From contig KV748198.1 of the NCBI GenBank assembly GCA_001692895.1, forward strand, positions 621,214 to 685,213: 64,000 bases of DNA. The letters run 5' to 3'. How positions within the stretch are numbered: the stretch's first letter is position 1; every line of letters starts with the position of its first letter. Below, piece by piece: positions 12,517-23,035 of this stretch. Origin of the DNA: Cenococcum geophilum 1.58 (taxonomy: Eukaryota; Ascomycota; Dothideomycetes; Gloniales; Gloniaceae). A program made the translations under genes and the position numbers. Under the pieces are notes generated by a model. The model saw only the letters and a list, made by a program, of their open reading frames with translations, had not been told where the DNA came from and did no database searches.

Positions 12517-14490
12517 GTACTATAGATTCTTATAATCGCTAAGGACCTTAATTAGAAACCCAGCGCTTTCTAACTTAGGTTACTATTATTTAAAATATCT
12601 AATAATAGCCAGTAGCTCCTTATCGTAGATCTTATAGTTATATTTAGCTAGTCTTAGTTATTTTAAGAAGTATACTATAGGATACAATACTCCGTCCTTA
12701 TTATATTAAGATAAAATACCTTTAGTAATGTAGTTAGATAAATTAGCTTCTATAATACTTATTTAGTTTAGGTTAAAGTGTTAGAGTATAGGCGCGGTAG
12801 TAAACATAACCTTTAAATAAGTAAAGGCCTTCTTATATTCCTTATTAAAGATAAAGGCTTTATCCTTTTAGGTTAGAGCTATAAGGGGTAAAACTAGGGC
12901 AGAGAAGTTATTAATAAACCGTTAGTAGAAATTAGCAAATCCTATAAAGGCTTTTATATTCTTAACATTCCTAGGTTCTTTCTAGTTTATAATTACTTTA
13001 ACTTTCTTTAGGTCTATCTATATACCGTTTATAAAAATAAGGAGTCTAAGGTATAGAACTTCCATTTTATAAAACTCGTATTTATCTATATCTAATTATA
13101 GACTAGCTCCGTATAGGGCTTATAAAATAAGGTTAACGTATTTCTAATATTTAGTTAGGTTATTACTATATATTAGGATATTATTAATATAAGCAGTATA
13201 GAAGATATCTAGGTAGGGATATAAGGTATTATTTATATAATATTAAAACAAGCTTAGGGCATTTATGAGGCCGAATAGCATTACTAAGTATGAAATGTAG
13301 TAAGCTATTTATCTCCTTTTATAATATAGAAGCGGTTAAATATAGAGATAATATTAAGCTTTATATAGTAGCGAGCCTTACTTAGTTAGTTTAGTGTCTC
13401 CTATATTAATAGAATCGGATATTAGTTCTTAACAGTAATGGCGTTAAGAGCTTAGTAGTTTATATAGAAGCGTAAACCGCTACTAGGTTCCCCAACAAAG
13501 ATCACCAGTATAGCTATAGGCGATAAGCTTACTTTAATAAATCCTTTACTTAGGTTCTCGTCTAAATACTTTTATAGTACTTAGAGTTTATTTTAGGATA
13601 TCCTATATAAGGGTCTAAATCTAGGCTATTTTCCTTTTTTAAGTATAATCTTATAGTTATATAGTTAGTATTCTAGTAGCTTATCGGCTTGCTTTTATAA
13701 GAATATATCTAGGCGGTAATAATACTCTACTAGTACCTTTATGGCAGGGTTAGTATACTTCTTTAGTACTAAGGCCTTCTTAATATCGGCTATCGTAATA
13801 ACGAAAATTGTATATTTGGGTTTTTTAGCAAGTTACGCTAGCGGGGTAGCTCTAATTATGCGGATATTTAGGGTGTTAAGCTTACTTAAGTTGCCTATAG
13901 TTTCTTATATAGATTCTTATTCGGCTTTAGGTTTAGTATTAAATACGGAGTTAGTACTAGGTTTAGGTTTAGGTTCTTTAAGTATCCTTTTTATTATAGG
14001 ATACTAGTTCTTCTAGTAGTTTCGTATATTAAGCTTAAGCTTTTACTTAGTTTGGGGCGGTATAGTGCTTAGTAATAACTTATGGAATTTAGTAGAATTT
14101 TTAGATCCTTAGTGGATGTCAGTAGAATTCTTATATTAGTAGAATTCGGTAGAATTCCTATATTGGTAGAATCTAGTAGATTCCTTAGGCGTAGAGTAGA
14201 TATTAGTAGAAATCTTAGGCTAGTAGATCTTAGTGGATTTCCTAGATTTTAGTTTAGGTTTAGGACGGTACGTTATAAAACATTTCTTTTTATAATAAGG
14301 GGTAGTAAATAGAAGCTTAAGGTTATTTTAATTAATAACTACCTTATATAGCTTTATCTAGGGTTATCTAAGGATTACTAGGTAACTTAAAATAGTAATA
14401 AAAGGCTTAATTAGTTCTTTAGGGTTTAGGTATTAGAGTTTTAGGGCTACTATTATGGTGGTGTAGATTAGACGACGCCTAGTATCTTGG
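12517..14490 (-). pseudogene. Gypsy A pol (PR region, RT, RNase H; C-terminus displaced by B)
   Basis: Minus-strand pol reading leftwards. RT is at about 13.58 down to 13.15 kb, with E-N-L-S-K-G-F-I-K, S-S-G-L-R-F-Y-I-N-Y, and A-Y-I-N-N-I-L-I-Y, where the family has YIDDILIY: both catalytic Asp are Asn. RNase H ends near 12550-12600 with Y-K-I-Y-D-K-E-L-L-A-I-I-R. The frame runs straight to 12517 (S-D-Y-K-N-L) and is cut by the element B LTR. The remaining RNase H and integrase should lie on the far side of B, outside the window. The part above 14.0 kb is a Ser/Lys/Tyr-rich linker with several N-S-T-like repeats, then a protease-like region. Confidence 0.8.
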
Positions 14491-14708
14491 CATTTTCCTG
14501 TATTTATATAGCCTTCGGCTTCCTTCCTTCTTTCCTTATATATACACATCACGACTCTACCAGTTACCGGAAATACACTCTTTTCTTTCTTTCTTACTGA
14601 CTGTTCTACTGACTAATTACGATTAATCGACCTACCGACTAATAGACTAACTGACTAACAGCACCGTGACTTTCCATCTTAGAGAGGTCGTACCCTCCCA
14701 TATATTTT
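14491..14708 (+). other. Possible leader/LTR remnant of gag element D
   Basis: Pyrimidine-rich stretch (CTTCC/CTTTCTT runs) followed by repeated ACTGACTAA-like segments, lying between the minus-strand pol of A and the plus-strand gag of D. Composition suits an LTR or leader of the inserted element, but I find no matching copy on the right side. The assignment is positional only. Confidence 0.3.
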
Positions 14709-16925
14709 ATGGCATTCTACATAGGGACGACGGCAAGCTCTTTAGATTAGAAGTCTAGTGCTATATACACGGGAGACGCGTAGGAACATCCTACAACTAT
14801 AGAAGAACCGCTAGCTGTAGAAGAACGATTAGCTGCGGAAGAACGACCAGCTGCGGAAGAATGACCAGCTGTGGAAGAACCGCCAGCCAGATAGATGAGA
14901 TAGTAGAAGAGAACTAGGTAATATTAAACAGTAAGGGGAACTAGGCAGTACCGGAAAAAGACAGGATAGCTAGACTTAACGCATAGGCCAAAGAGTGGCA
15001 ATAAGAAGTAAAAGACTGTAAGTCTATCGACCTAAATCGGATGTCTTTGCCACCTTAACTCGGTTATAGGAAGAGAAGGGTCTTAGAAAGTTATGTATAA
15101 GGACATTAGGCGAACCAGCGAGCCAATTAGACAACTTTAACTAGCGGTTAGAGTTACTGAGATCTACTACCAAGCATGGCTAGACCTTTATTGAAGATGT
15201 AAAGACGATAAGCTAAGGGCTAATTAATTAGATAGGAACGAGATCTAAGATATTTGGCGGCGAAGGAAGTTAGTACTGCCATTTATAAACAAAGGATACA
15301 ATACCGAGCAAGGTCGCAAGCATATGAGATTAGATCTGTCCTTAAAAGCTTCCTATTCTAGCTTAGCTTTATCCTCTTTTAAGTCGTCCGGATTATGTTA
15401 GCAGCAGCTTTAGAGGCACTCCGTAAAGAACTGCCGCGTAGAACAACAGTAGGCTAAAACAGACGGACGTATTGAGACCCGGCATTAGTAGAAGATAAGG
15501 ACTCTTTACTCTCTTAGGGAGACCCCCCCTTAGGCATTAAGAAGTAGGTGCCCTCCGTTAGGGACATGGCTGTATAGGTAGACTAGCTACAGCATATACC
15601 TGTTAAGGTCCCGCCAGGATAGCTATCTGGGACACTCTTTGTCAAGACTACGGCCATGCAGGCAGATCTACTGCAGCGTTTACCCGTAACACCTAGGACT
15701 GATAATCCTCAGTAGACAAAGGATAAGAGCCGCAAGGACCACCCATAAGCTCCTAAGGAAGCTCTAGATGCACCTTATAGCTAGCAGTCAACGGCTTAAA
15801 ATAAGGTCTACATTATAGTCCAGCCTATGCCAGCCCTAGGAGCTGCTTAAACTCTCTACTTTATAGGACAGGATGTGTCGCAGTTTATTAAACAGTATAA
15901 GCGGTTATGCGTCTAACACTATATAACGAGTAAGAAAAAGCACCAGAGTCTTCTAAAGTACTGCGATTACTAGATAGGAATGTGGATTTAAAGCTTACCT
16001 AAATTTATAGCTAGTGACTGGACGGAGCTTATAAGAAAGCTTAGGGTAAAATACTAAGGAAGTGACTAGTTTCAATAGATGGAAACAGTAGAATTCTTAG
16101 AAGCCTATATGCGGCAGTATAGGGATAATCCGCCAAGCAGTATACGTAAGTACTGTAGGCAGTTTATACTAATCTCCTAAAGGGTTACGGAGGTAGGCAA
16201 TCTAGAGAACAGTAAGCGAGGATACTGGTTTGCAAAAGGACTTCCGCTTAAATATTAAAGACACGCTATAGCTAAAACGGGAGCTGATCTGGATAGACAA
16301 AAGTCCTTTAACTTCTATTAGTTACTAAGAGCTATAGAGGACAGGCTTAGTTTATATAAGGGCGTAGATCGTCTATTAAAAATGGACCCTAAGGAGCAGA
16401 GCCTTTGTTAGCTGGTTTAACAATTCCGTAATTAGCAGCCGGTTTAAAGGGATAAGATTAACCGCCGAAGGGAAGGAAGACTTCTTAACCTAGCTAGACT
16501 AGGTATACGCGGAGGAGCCCTAATATAGCAGCAGTTACCGACCACGGATTAGGCTACAGTTTAAAGCCCAGCACGAGGATACGAAGACTGGCAGAACAGC
16601 ACCCGACCTCCGCAGGACTCTCGACCTCCGCAAGACCCTTAATATCCGCAAGACTATCGATATCCGCGGGATTCTACTGCCTTTGGACGGCCGCAGCGGG
16701 ACGTATAGGGTCAGCAAGGCACGCGAAGACAAGGCCAGCAGACCTGTTCTGGATGCGGAGAAAGTTACCATTTCACCAAGTACGAATGCCAAGGGCTAAA
16801 GGATCTTATTTAGCGAGGATTTGTATATCTGTCTAATTAAGGAAGGCTAGTAGCGGGAACGCGCGATTGACGTATTAATATCTATAGTATCTAGGTCCTT
16901 ACGGGTTTTAGGTAGCTAAGGGGGA
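14709..16925 (+). pseudogene. Retrotransposon gag remnant D (gag only)
   Basis: Plus-strand capsid gene in which nearly all stops are TAA/TAG at expected Gln positions. The best-preserved block, about 15.88-16.85 kb, reads S-Q-F-I-K-Q-Y-K-R-L, then W-T-E-L-I-R-K-L, E-F-L-E-A-Y-M-R-Q-Y and Y-W-F-A-K-G-L-P (a capsid-like pattern). It ends in a Cys-rich knuckle at 16745-16790: C-S-G-C-G-E-S-Y-H-F-T-K-Y-E-C, with one more residue than usual between His and the last Cys. The 5' third is in a different frame, so at least one indel is present. No pol follows. A G-rich tract (GGGGGAGTA at about 16920) marks the end. It sits between pol and gag of element A. Confidence 0.7.
14803..14891 (+). repeat. 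18-bp tandem repeat in gag D
   Basis: About five copies of an 18-bp unit of the form AGCTGCGGAAGAACGACC. In one frame each unit encodes a hexapeptide of the A-E-E-R-P-A type. The length is a multiple of three, as expected for an in-frame coding minisatellite. Confidence 0.75.
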
Positions 16926-16929
16926 GTAT

Positions 16930-17660
16930 ATTAGAGTATATATTTTAGAACAAGACGTAGTATATTATTATATAAGCTATTAATAATATTAGCGTAGGCG
17001 GTAAGGGTATCCGGCAGCTTAACTCCTATAAGGGAGGCCTTTAGTTCAGAGTTTAGAGACTCTATTAGGTAATTAATTAAGGCGGGATTATTCTATTTAG
17101 TCTCCTTAGTATAGTAGCAGAATTTAGTAAAGTATAACGGAAAGCTTTTAGAGCCTTATATTATCTTATTTAGTTTTCTTTATATTATAGTAATTTAGTT
17201 AGGGTCGCTATAAGATACTTCTAATATAGTAACTAGTTATTCTATAGTGCTTAGATAAAATAGATATATAGTTTCTATGGCATCTCCTATTAAATAGCTT
17301 ATGGTATAACGTAGTTAGCTATTAGGGGTGGCGTAGCAATCAATATTACCGTTTAGTTTATTCTTAAGTTAGTTAAGGAAAGAGCGTAGTTTACCCCTTT
17401 TACCTAAATAGGCTGAAGAATTAGGGAGACGTTTAGTTAGCTTCTTTATAGAGGTACTTATTAGCGAGTTTGGGGTTAAGGAGTTAGTTTTAGACATATT
17501 TCCTCTATCTAGTACTTATAGGTTAATACTAGTAGGAGTAGGTAAGGGCGATAGTATAGTAGATAGTGGGTAATAACGGATCTCTTTAATTTCTTTTCTT
17601 GGAGATCTAATTATTTCCTAATATTAAGCTTCTTATTTAGCAAGGGTGTCTATAAAGGCC
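16930..17660 (-). pseudogene. Gypsy A gag remnant
   Basis: Minus-strand capsid sequence. At about 17160 down to 16990 the read-through frame gives F-T-K-F-C-Y-Y-T-K-E-T-K, N-P-A-L-I-N-Y-L-I-E-S-L-N and G-V-K-L-P-D-T-L-T-A-Y-A. This is the usual Retrotrans_gag ending, in which a long helix is followed by an LP-x-T-L segment. Orientation and position match the pol of A to the left, from which it is separated by element D. Confidence 0.6.
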
Positions 17661-17850
17661 TATTGCAGGCTCTTAATTTATTTAGTAAATATATCGCGTA
17701 AGTTAGTTATAGATATATGGGCTTTAGGGTTATTTTATATGCTAAATAGGCGGTATAAAGTATAGGTTTAACGTAATATAGTATTACGGAGTAAGTATAA
17801 GCGACGATAATATATAATAAAGTAGATATTATTAAGCTACGTATATAAAC

Positions 17851-18131
17851 TGTATAATAAAGTTAAGACGTTATATAAGGAAAGAAGGTAAGAAAACGGG
17901 AAGAAAGGGTATATATTATTAGCTTAGTTACTTAGTTAATATATACACAAAGTAGAATAGGATTTAGGTAGTAGTCCTAGCAAAACTTAGTGGAATATGG
18001 TAGAATATAGCAGATTGCCGTCAGATTGCCGTAAATTGCCATTAGGTTACCGTCTTATAGTTAGTCTCTAGTTACTAAGTTGGTAAAAATAGGTAGATGT
18101 ATATAAGGTGTTATAAAGGTGTCCTATAACA
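17851..18131 (-). repeat. Candidate 5' LTR of element A
   Basis: On the minus strand it starts TGTTATAGGACACC (plus-strand end ...ATAACA at 18131) and ends about 280 bp later at a TG/CA boundary near 17851. It lies upstream of A gag in the right orientation. The partner LTR is outside the window, so boundaries are tentative. Confidence 0.4.
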
Positions 18132-18352
18132 GTTAGCGGAGGTTAGGGTTTTATATATAAAGATAAAGCTAGGACACACTATAGAATCTATTTAAAAGAG
18201 TAGTTAGTAGGAGAACGAAGAGGTATATTAAATTATTAATAGAAAAGAAGAAAATCTTAATAATATATTAAAGATACGTCTAAATTAGATAAAGGTTAAT
18301 AATAGGAAGTAAGGTGTTAAGAAAAAGGATTAAGTTTAATAAGTAAAGTACA
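18132..18352. other. AT-rich flank between element A and element E
   Basis: A/G-rich, RIP-like sequence. I see no reading frame, repeat or element boundary in it beyond the ends of its neighbours. Confidence 0.5.
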
Positions 18353-18710
18353 TCAGGATTTTTTTTTTGGGGCACGTTGTTGTAGATTGCGGCAATTTGC
18401 TGCGAAACGAAACGTGCGATTTAAGCGGTCGTATATGGTCTATTGCGCGTTGTACGTTTTGCAGCACTTTGCGCGGAGCTTACACGTAGCCTATGCGTTT
18501 TGCAGCACCCTGCGCAGAGCCTATGCGTTTTACAGGTTTTGTAAGTTTTAGTCTATATAAATTATAACTAAATTATTATATATTTTCACAGATTGCTATA
18601 ATATACTTTTNAATATATTTATATTATAACTATATAAAATGCAGAGCCATCTAATTAGGTGTAAAGGGGAGAAGCCTTTCACAGAGGCTCTAAATCGTCA
18701 ATTGGCCTAG

Positions 18711-18736
18711 TGCCTGCCTGCCTGCCTGCCTGTTTA

Positions 18737-18772
<36 letters not shown>

Positions 18773-18776
18773 CCTA

Positions 18777-18827
<51 letters not shown>

Positions 18828-18865
18828 ACCCGTCTGTGCCTACCTGTCTGTGCCTACCTGTCTAT
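18711..18865 (+). repeat. (CTGC)n / (CTGT)n tetranucleotide array
   Basis: About 150 bp of CTGC, CTGT and CTAC tetranucleotides, ending in two CTACCTGTCTGTGC-like units. A simple microsatellite inside element E, with no coding frame. Confidence 0.9.
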
Positions 18866-18940
18866 GCCACCTTGATTTAATTGATCGATTGAATCGTTTA
18901 TAGTGTTCGCTGGCTGGTCGTTTGAACGGTTGTTGTCTGG

Positions 18941-19260
18941 TTCTAGCAGCGGTCGTGTAGCTCTGACGACGGTCGTCTAGCTCTGGCGATGGTCATCTGG
19001 CGACGGCGACGGCCGTCTAGCTCTGACGACAGTCGTCTGGCCCTGACGACGGTCATCTGGCGACGGCGACAGTCGTCTAGCTCTGGCGACGGCCGTCTAG
19101 CTCTGGCGACAGTCGTCTGGCTCTGACGACAGTCGCCTGTCCCTGACGACAGTCGTCTGGCCCTGACGACAGTCATCTGGCTCCGGCGACGGTCGTCTGG
19201 CTCTGGCGACGGTCGTCTAGCTCTGGCGACGGTCGTCTGGTTCTGGCGACGGTCGTCTAC
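18941..19260 (+). repeat. 20-bp minisatellite (GTCGTCTGGCTCTGACGAC type)
   Basis: About 16 copies of a 20-bp GC-rich unit with transitions between copies. The period is not a multiple of three, so the open frames seen through it are incidental. It is much richer in GC than the rest of the left half of the window. Confidence 0.9.
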
Positions 19261-19404
19261 TGGCTGTCGTTCTGGTGTCTCCCTAGATAGGGAGGATGTA
19301 AGGAAGGAAGGGTAAAAAATAAGGTGGCTACCTAGGTGTATATAGGGGGTATACTTGGCAGAGGCACGTGTAGAGGCTATCGGGAATATAGCGGGGACCC
19401 GATG

Positions 19405-19696
19405 CAGAGCTTCGTGTAGAGCCTCCGTACGCAGAGCTTCGCGTAGAGCCTCGTGCAGAGCCTCTATACGTAGAGCTTTGTGTAGAGCTTCGTGTAGAGC
19501 CTCGTGCAGAGCTTCGTGTATAGCTTCGTGCAGAGCTTCGTGCAGAGCTTCGTGCAGAGCTTCGTGCAGAGCTTCGTGCAGAGCTTCGTGCAGAGCTTCG
19601 TGTAGAGCTTCGTGTAGAGCTTCGTGTAGAGCTTCGTGCAGAGCTTTGTGTAGAGCTTCGTGTAGAGCCTTGTGTAGAGCCTTATATAAAGCTTCG
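19405..19696 (+). repeat. 12-bp minisatellite (AGAGCTTCGTGC type)
   Basis: About 24 copies of a 12-bp unit, AGAGCTTCGTG(C/T). The array resumes at 20062-20110 on the far side of MITE F, so the MITE was inserted into an existing array. Open frames on both strands (C-R-A-S and T-K-L-Y repeats) result from the 12-bp period. Confidence 0.9.
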
Positions 19697-19698
19697 TA

Positions 19699-20059
19699 CG
19701 AATATCGCTAACAAAAGTTCTTGCACCTTCCAAATTAGGAAGTTAAGCGACTGCGCACGCGCAATCACGGGTGCGCAGTTATCGGCCTACCCCACGTAAA
19801 TTTAGACACGATCCCGCTACAAATGCGTAATTTTTAGCACTGCTGCGTAAATTATAGTACTAATAAATTTTGATAAATTTTAAGTTATAATAACTACTTC
19901 AATATTATTAATTATAAAATAATTTTAATTTAGAACTTATATAAAACTTATGAAACTTCATATAAAAATATAAAAATATTTATTTAATAACATACCAAGA
20001 GAGTTAGTAATGTAACTTCCTAATTAGGAAGGTGCAAGAACTTTTGTTAGCGATATTCG
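19699..20059. mobile_element. MITE F, 361 bp, 47-bp TIRs, TA target duplication
   Basis: Terminal inverted repeats 19699-19745 and 20013-20059 match at 46 of 47 positions (outer end CGAATATCGCTAAC). TA dinucleotides flank both sides (19697-19698, 20060-20061), as in Tc1/mariner/pogo-type insertions. The interior is AT-rich with a short GC island (about 19750-19790). It splits the 12-bp array of element E. There is no coding capacity, so it must have been mobilised in trans. Confidence 0.85.
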
Positions 20060-20390
20060 TATAGAGCTTCGTGTAAAGCTTCGTGCAGAGCTTTATGCAG
20101 AGCTTTATGCAGCTTTATAGTATTTTTATTGCAGTTTTATAGTATTTTTATTGCAATTTTGTAGTATTTTTATTACAGCTAAAATTAGGGTCTACTTAAG
20201 TCGCAATTTTAGTAATTTGTAGCAATTTGCAAAAGTAGCTTATATATTTATAGCAATTTACAGAAATTTATATAAGTAGCCTAGCAAATCGCTGCAAATC
20301 GCCGCAAATCGCCGCAAATCGCCAAAATCGCGGTTTTGCAGACCCTGATTTTCGCTTGCGATAACGTGCCCAAAAAAAGTTTTCCTAATA

Positions 20391-22248
20391 ACGTTGTACA
20401 CAAGCGAGCGCCGCACACGACCGAGCGCCGCACCCCACCAAGAGAACGGGTTCAACCAGCTTCTAACCACTATGCCTCAACATAACGTTCCTGAATCAGT
20501 TTATAGAGAAGGTAGGGTAGCTCTAGCTATCTCAGCTCTCAAGCAGAATCAATTCCAGAGCGTGCGACGCGCTGCAGCAACCTATAACGTTGACGACCGT
20601 ACACTTAGACGACGACGCGCTGGAATCCAATCACGACGCGATTGCGAGGCCAATTCAAAGAAGCTTATTAAGCTAGAAGAATTAGCTATTGTTCAGCATA
20701 TTCTTGACCTAGATTCACGAGGATTCGCGCCTAAGCTTATCTACGTAAGAGAGATGGCTAATTAACTGCTCGCTGCGCGCTCTACCGGCCCTGCTAGCCA
20801 GGTCGGCATTAACTGGCCAGCTAGCTTCATACGACGAACACTAGAGGTTAAGACACGATATAATCGGAAATACGACTATCAGCGAGCTCTATGCGAGGAT
20901 CCTAGGGTTTATCCAGCCTTGGTTTAACCTCGTATGTAATTTTAAGGCAAAGCATGGCATTGTTGACGAAGACTTATACAATTTTAATAAGACTGGATTC
21001 TAAATGGGTGTTACATTAACTGCTAAAGTTGTTACAGGCTCTGAGCGACGTAGCCAGCCTAAAGCTGTACAGCCAGGCAATAGAGAATGGGTTATAGTAA
21101 TTTAGGGTATAAACGCTCAGGGCTGGGCAATTCCACCATTTATCATATTTGCTGGAAAATACCACTTTTCTACCTGGTACGAAGGCGACGATATACCACC
21201 AGAATGGGCTATAGCGCTGAGCGAGAATGGCTGGACGACTAATCAGCTGGGTATTAAATGGCTACAGCACTTTGACAAGCACACGAAGGATCGTACTGTA
21301 GGCGTATATCGTCTACTAGTAATCGACGGCCATAAAAGCCATTAATCTCTTGAATTTCAACAGCTCTGTAAGGAGAAGAATATCCTTACACTCTGCATGC
21401 CAGCACACGCGTCGCATCTACTACAGCCGCTAGATGTAGGCTGCTTTGCGCCTCTTAAGCGCGCGTACGGACAGCAGGTTGATAGCCTTATCCGCAGCTA
21501 CATCTTCCACGTCACAAAGCTTGAATTCCTGCCAGCGTTTAAGGCAGCCTATCAGCAATTAATTACTAAGGGTAATATCCGCGTAGGCTTTTGAGGTGCA
21601 GGCCTAGTTCCATTTGATCCAGAGGCTGTACTCTTAAAGCTTAATATCAGGCTTCGAACACCTACACCACCTACAGAGGTTACTCCATGGGAACCCAAAA
21701 CACCTAGCAACGTTGCTGAGCTAGGCAGTTAAACAGCTCTACTACGTAATCGAATTCAAAATCACCAGAATAGCTCACCTAGCTCAATTCTAGAATCGCT
21801 GGATCAGCTAGCTAGGGGTGCTGAGCAGATGATGTATTCGGCTGTGCTGCTGCGCTTACAGGTCGCTGGCCTACAGAAGGCTAATGAGGCCGTAACACAG
21901 CGCAAGAAGCGTTAAAAAAAGCGCATATAAAAGCAAGGCACACTTATAAAGGCAGAGGGCTTAGAGCTAATAGCTTAGGCTAAGGTTGATAAGCAGATAG
22001 GGGGGGAAACGTACCAGGGCAAGAAGCGCAAAGTAGCTGTCGCGCCGCAGCCTAGGCGATGTGGACGCTGTAGGGAGACTGGGCATGATTTAAGAACGTG
22101 TAAACAAGCTGAAGATTAGGCTGGCTATCTACTAGTTAATTATTGTAGCGATAGCTAGTAGTGGTGGGTTGCTATTAGCTTACGAAGTGGTTGAAGCTTG
22201 GTGGGGTGCGGCGCTCGGTCGTGTGCGGCGCTCGCTTGTGTACAACGT
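20391..22248 (+). mobile_element. Fot1/pogo-type DNA transposon G
   Basis: 1858 bp with perfectly matching 52-bp terminal inverted repeats (20391-20442 and 22197-22248; outer end ACGTTGTACACAAGCG) and a TA target duplication (20389-20390, 22249-22250). The size and TA target fit Fot1/pogo. It is noticeably less AT-rich than the neighbouring Gypsy elements, so it is probably younger, though it carries RIP-type lesions. It inserted exactly at the right end of element E. Confidence 0.93.
20472..22119 (+). pseudogene. Fot1/pogo DDE transposase of element G
   Basis: The N-terminus (from the ATG at 20472) is an intact psq/CENP-B type helix-turn-helix region with R-R-A-A-A-T-Y-N-V. A stop at 20763 (family Gln) and a +1 shift near 20910 follow, then the catalytic core: N-F-N-K-T-G-F (family NFDETGF, first catalytic Asp changed to Asn, Glu to Lys), L-L-V-I-D-G-H-K-S-H (second Asp intact) and H-L-L-Q-P-L-D-V-G-C-F (third Asp intact). 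The C-terminus carries a CCHC-like knuckle, C-G-R-C-R-E-T-G-H-D-L-R-T-C. About seven TAA/TAG stops sit at expected Gln sites and one TGA at 21592. Non-functional, but the terminal repeats are intact, so it could be mobilised by a relative. Confidence 0.9.
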
Positions 22249-22250
22249 TA

Positions 22251-22603
22251 TATCTTTATACTTTACCTTCCAATACCCTTCTAGTAAATAGCCGCAACCT
22301 TACCAATATAACTCCGTTATAATAGCGCTATTTAAAAGGAAGGAAATACGCGTATAAGCTATTTAGCCATTACTTCCTTATAAAAACTAATGACGCGGCT
22401 GGGGGAAAGCAATTAAAATGCCAATTAAAGACGTATATAGGTTAAATTATACCTAAAATAATACTATAGTATTAAAGAATAACCTTATAATCGTTTTTAA
22501 TAATCGTAAAATAGCTATAGGTACTATTATAAAGTATTCCTATTTACTAGGTATTAAAGCTACGCTAATTATATAGTATAGGACCACTAGATAAAAAAGT
22601 ATA
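22251..22603 (+). other. Short RIP-degraded remnant between G and H
   Basis: AT-rich stretch. From 22418 a frame (M-P-I-K-D-V-Y-R-L-N) stays readable for about 60 codons if TAA/TAG are read through. It contains V-F-N-N-R-K-I-A-I-G, which is not enough to name a family. It is cut at 22603 by the LTR of H. Confidence 0.3.
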
Positions 22604-22776
22604 TGTTATAACACTGGCAGAACTTAGCAGAACTTCGTACCGGCAAGTTGCCACAGATTGCCGCATATTGCGGTCACGTGACGCGAAGATCTTATAAAAC
22701 ATCGAACGGCGCTACACTTCTTCTCCTTTCCTTTCCTTAGCTTTAGATTCTTGTTTATAGATAATTTAATCGTACA
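22604..22776 (+). repeat. Element H 5' LTR
   Basis: 173 bp, matching 28485-28657. It contains CACGTGACGCGAAG, a likely promoter-region block, and TATAAAAC at about 22694, a plausible TATA box. It is less RIP-mutated than the 3' copy. Confidence 0.88.
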
Positions 22777-23035
22777 GGCTTGCGCGTCCCTTTTGCTGCG
22801 CCCATGCCTTAATTAACTAAGTCGCTAACATTATCTAAAGCTCACTTTACTCTTTCTTCCTAAAAAGGAACTTAAATATATTTACAAAACTATAAATAGG
22901 ATAAGAACATAGAATAGGACCCTAAGGACAAGACCTAAAAGAAAAGAACAGAACCCTAAGGAAAGGACCTATAAGACACGCACAGACTAGAACCCCTAAA
23001 GAAATTACCCGGAATTACCTAATACCCTTACCACT

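Larger units (their letters stand above)
18353..20388. mobile_element. TIR-bearing non-autonomous element E (satellite-filled)
   Basis: About 2.04 kb between inverted ends. The left end reads TCAGGATTTTTTTTTT then GGGGCACGTT; the right end, reversed, reads TTAGGAAAACTTTTTTTGGG then CACGTT. Both ends are followed inwards by GCGGCAATTTGC/GCGATTTGC subterminal repeats. A related left end recurs at 28665. There is no transposase. The interior holds three tandem arrays and MITE F. A TA (20389-20390) borders the right end and is shared with element G; the left border is CA, so a target duplication is not proven. Confidence 0.6.

Noticed and set aside
13741..14007. Open plus-strand frame of 88 codons
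   Set aside because: Antisense to the RT/protease region of minus-strand Gypsy A; hydrophobic content comes from reversed RIP-mutated coding sequence.
16535..16792. Open minus-strand frame of 85 codons
   Set aside because: Antisense to the well-supported gag D zinc-knuckle region.
18711..19696. CRISPR-like arrays
   Set aside because: Units are contiguous (4, 20 and 12 bp) with no unique spacers, in a eukaryotic context.
19355..19733. Long open frames on both strands (C-R-A-S and T-K-L-Y repeats)
   Set aside because: By-products of a 12-bp satellite whose period is a multiple of three.
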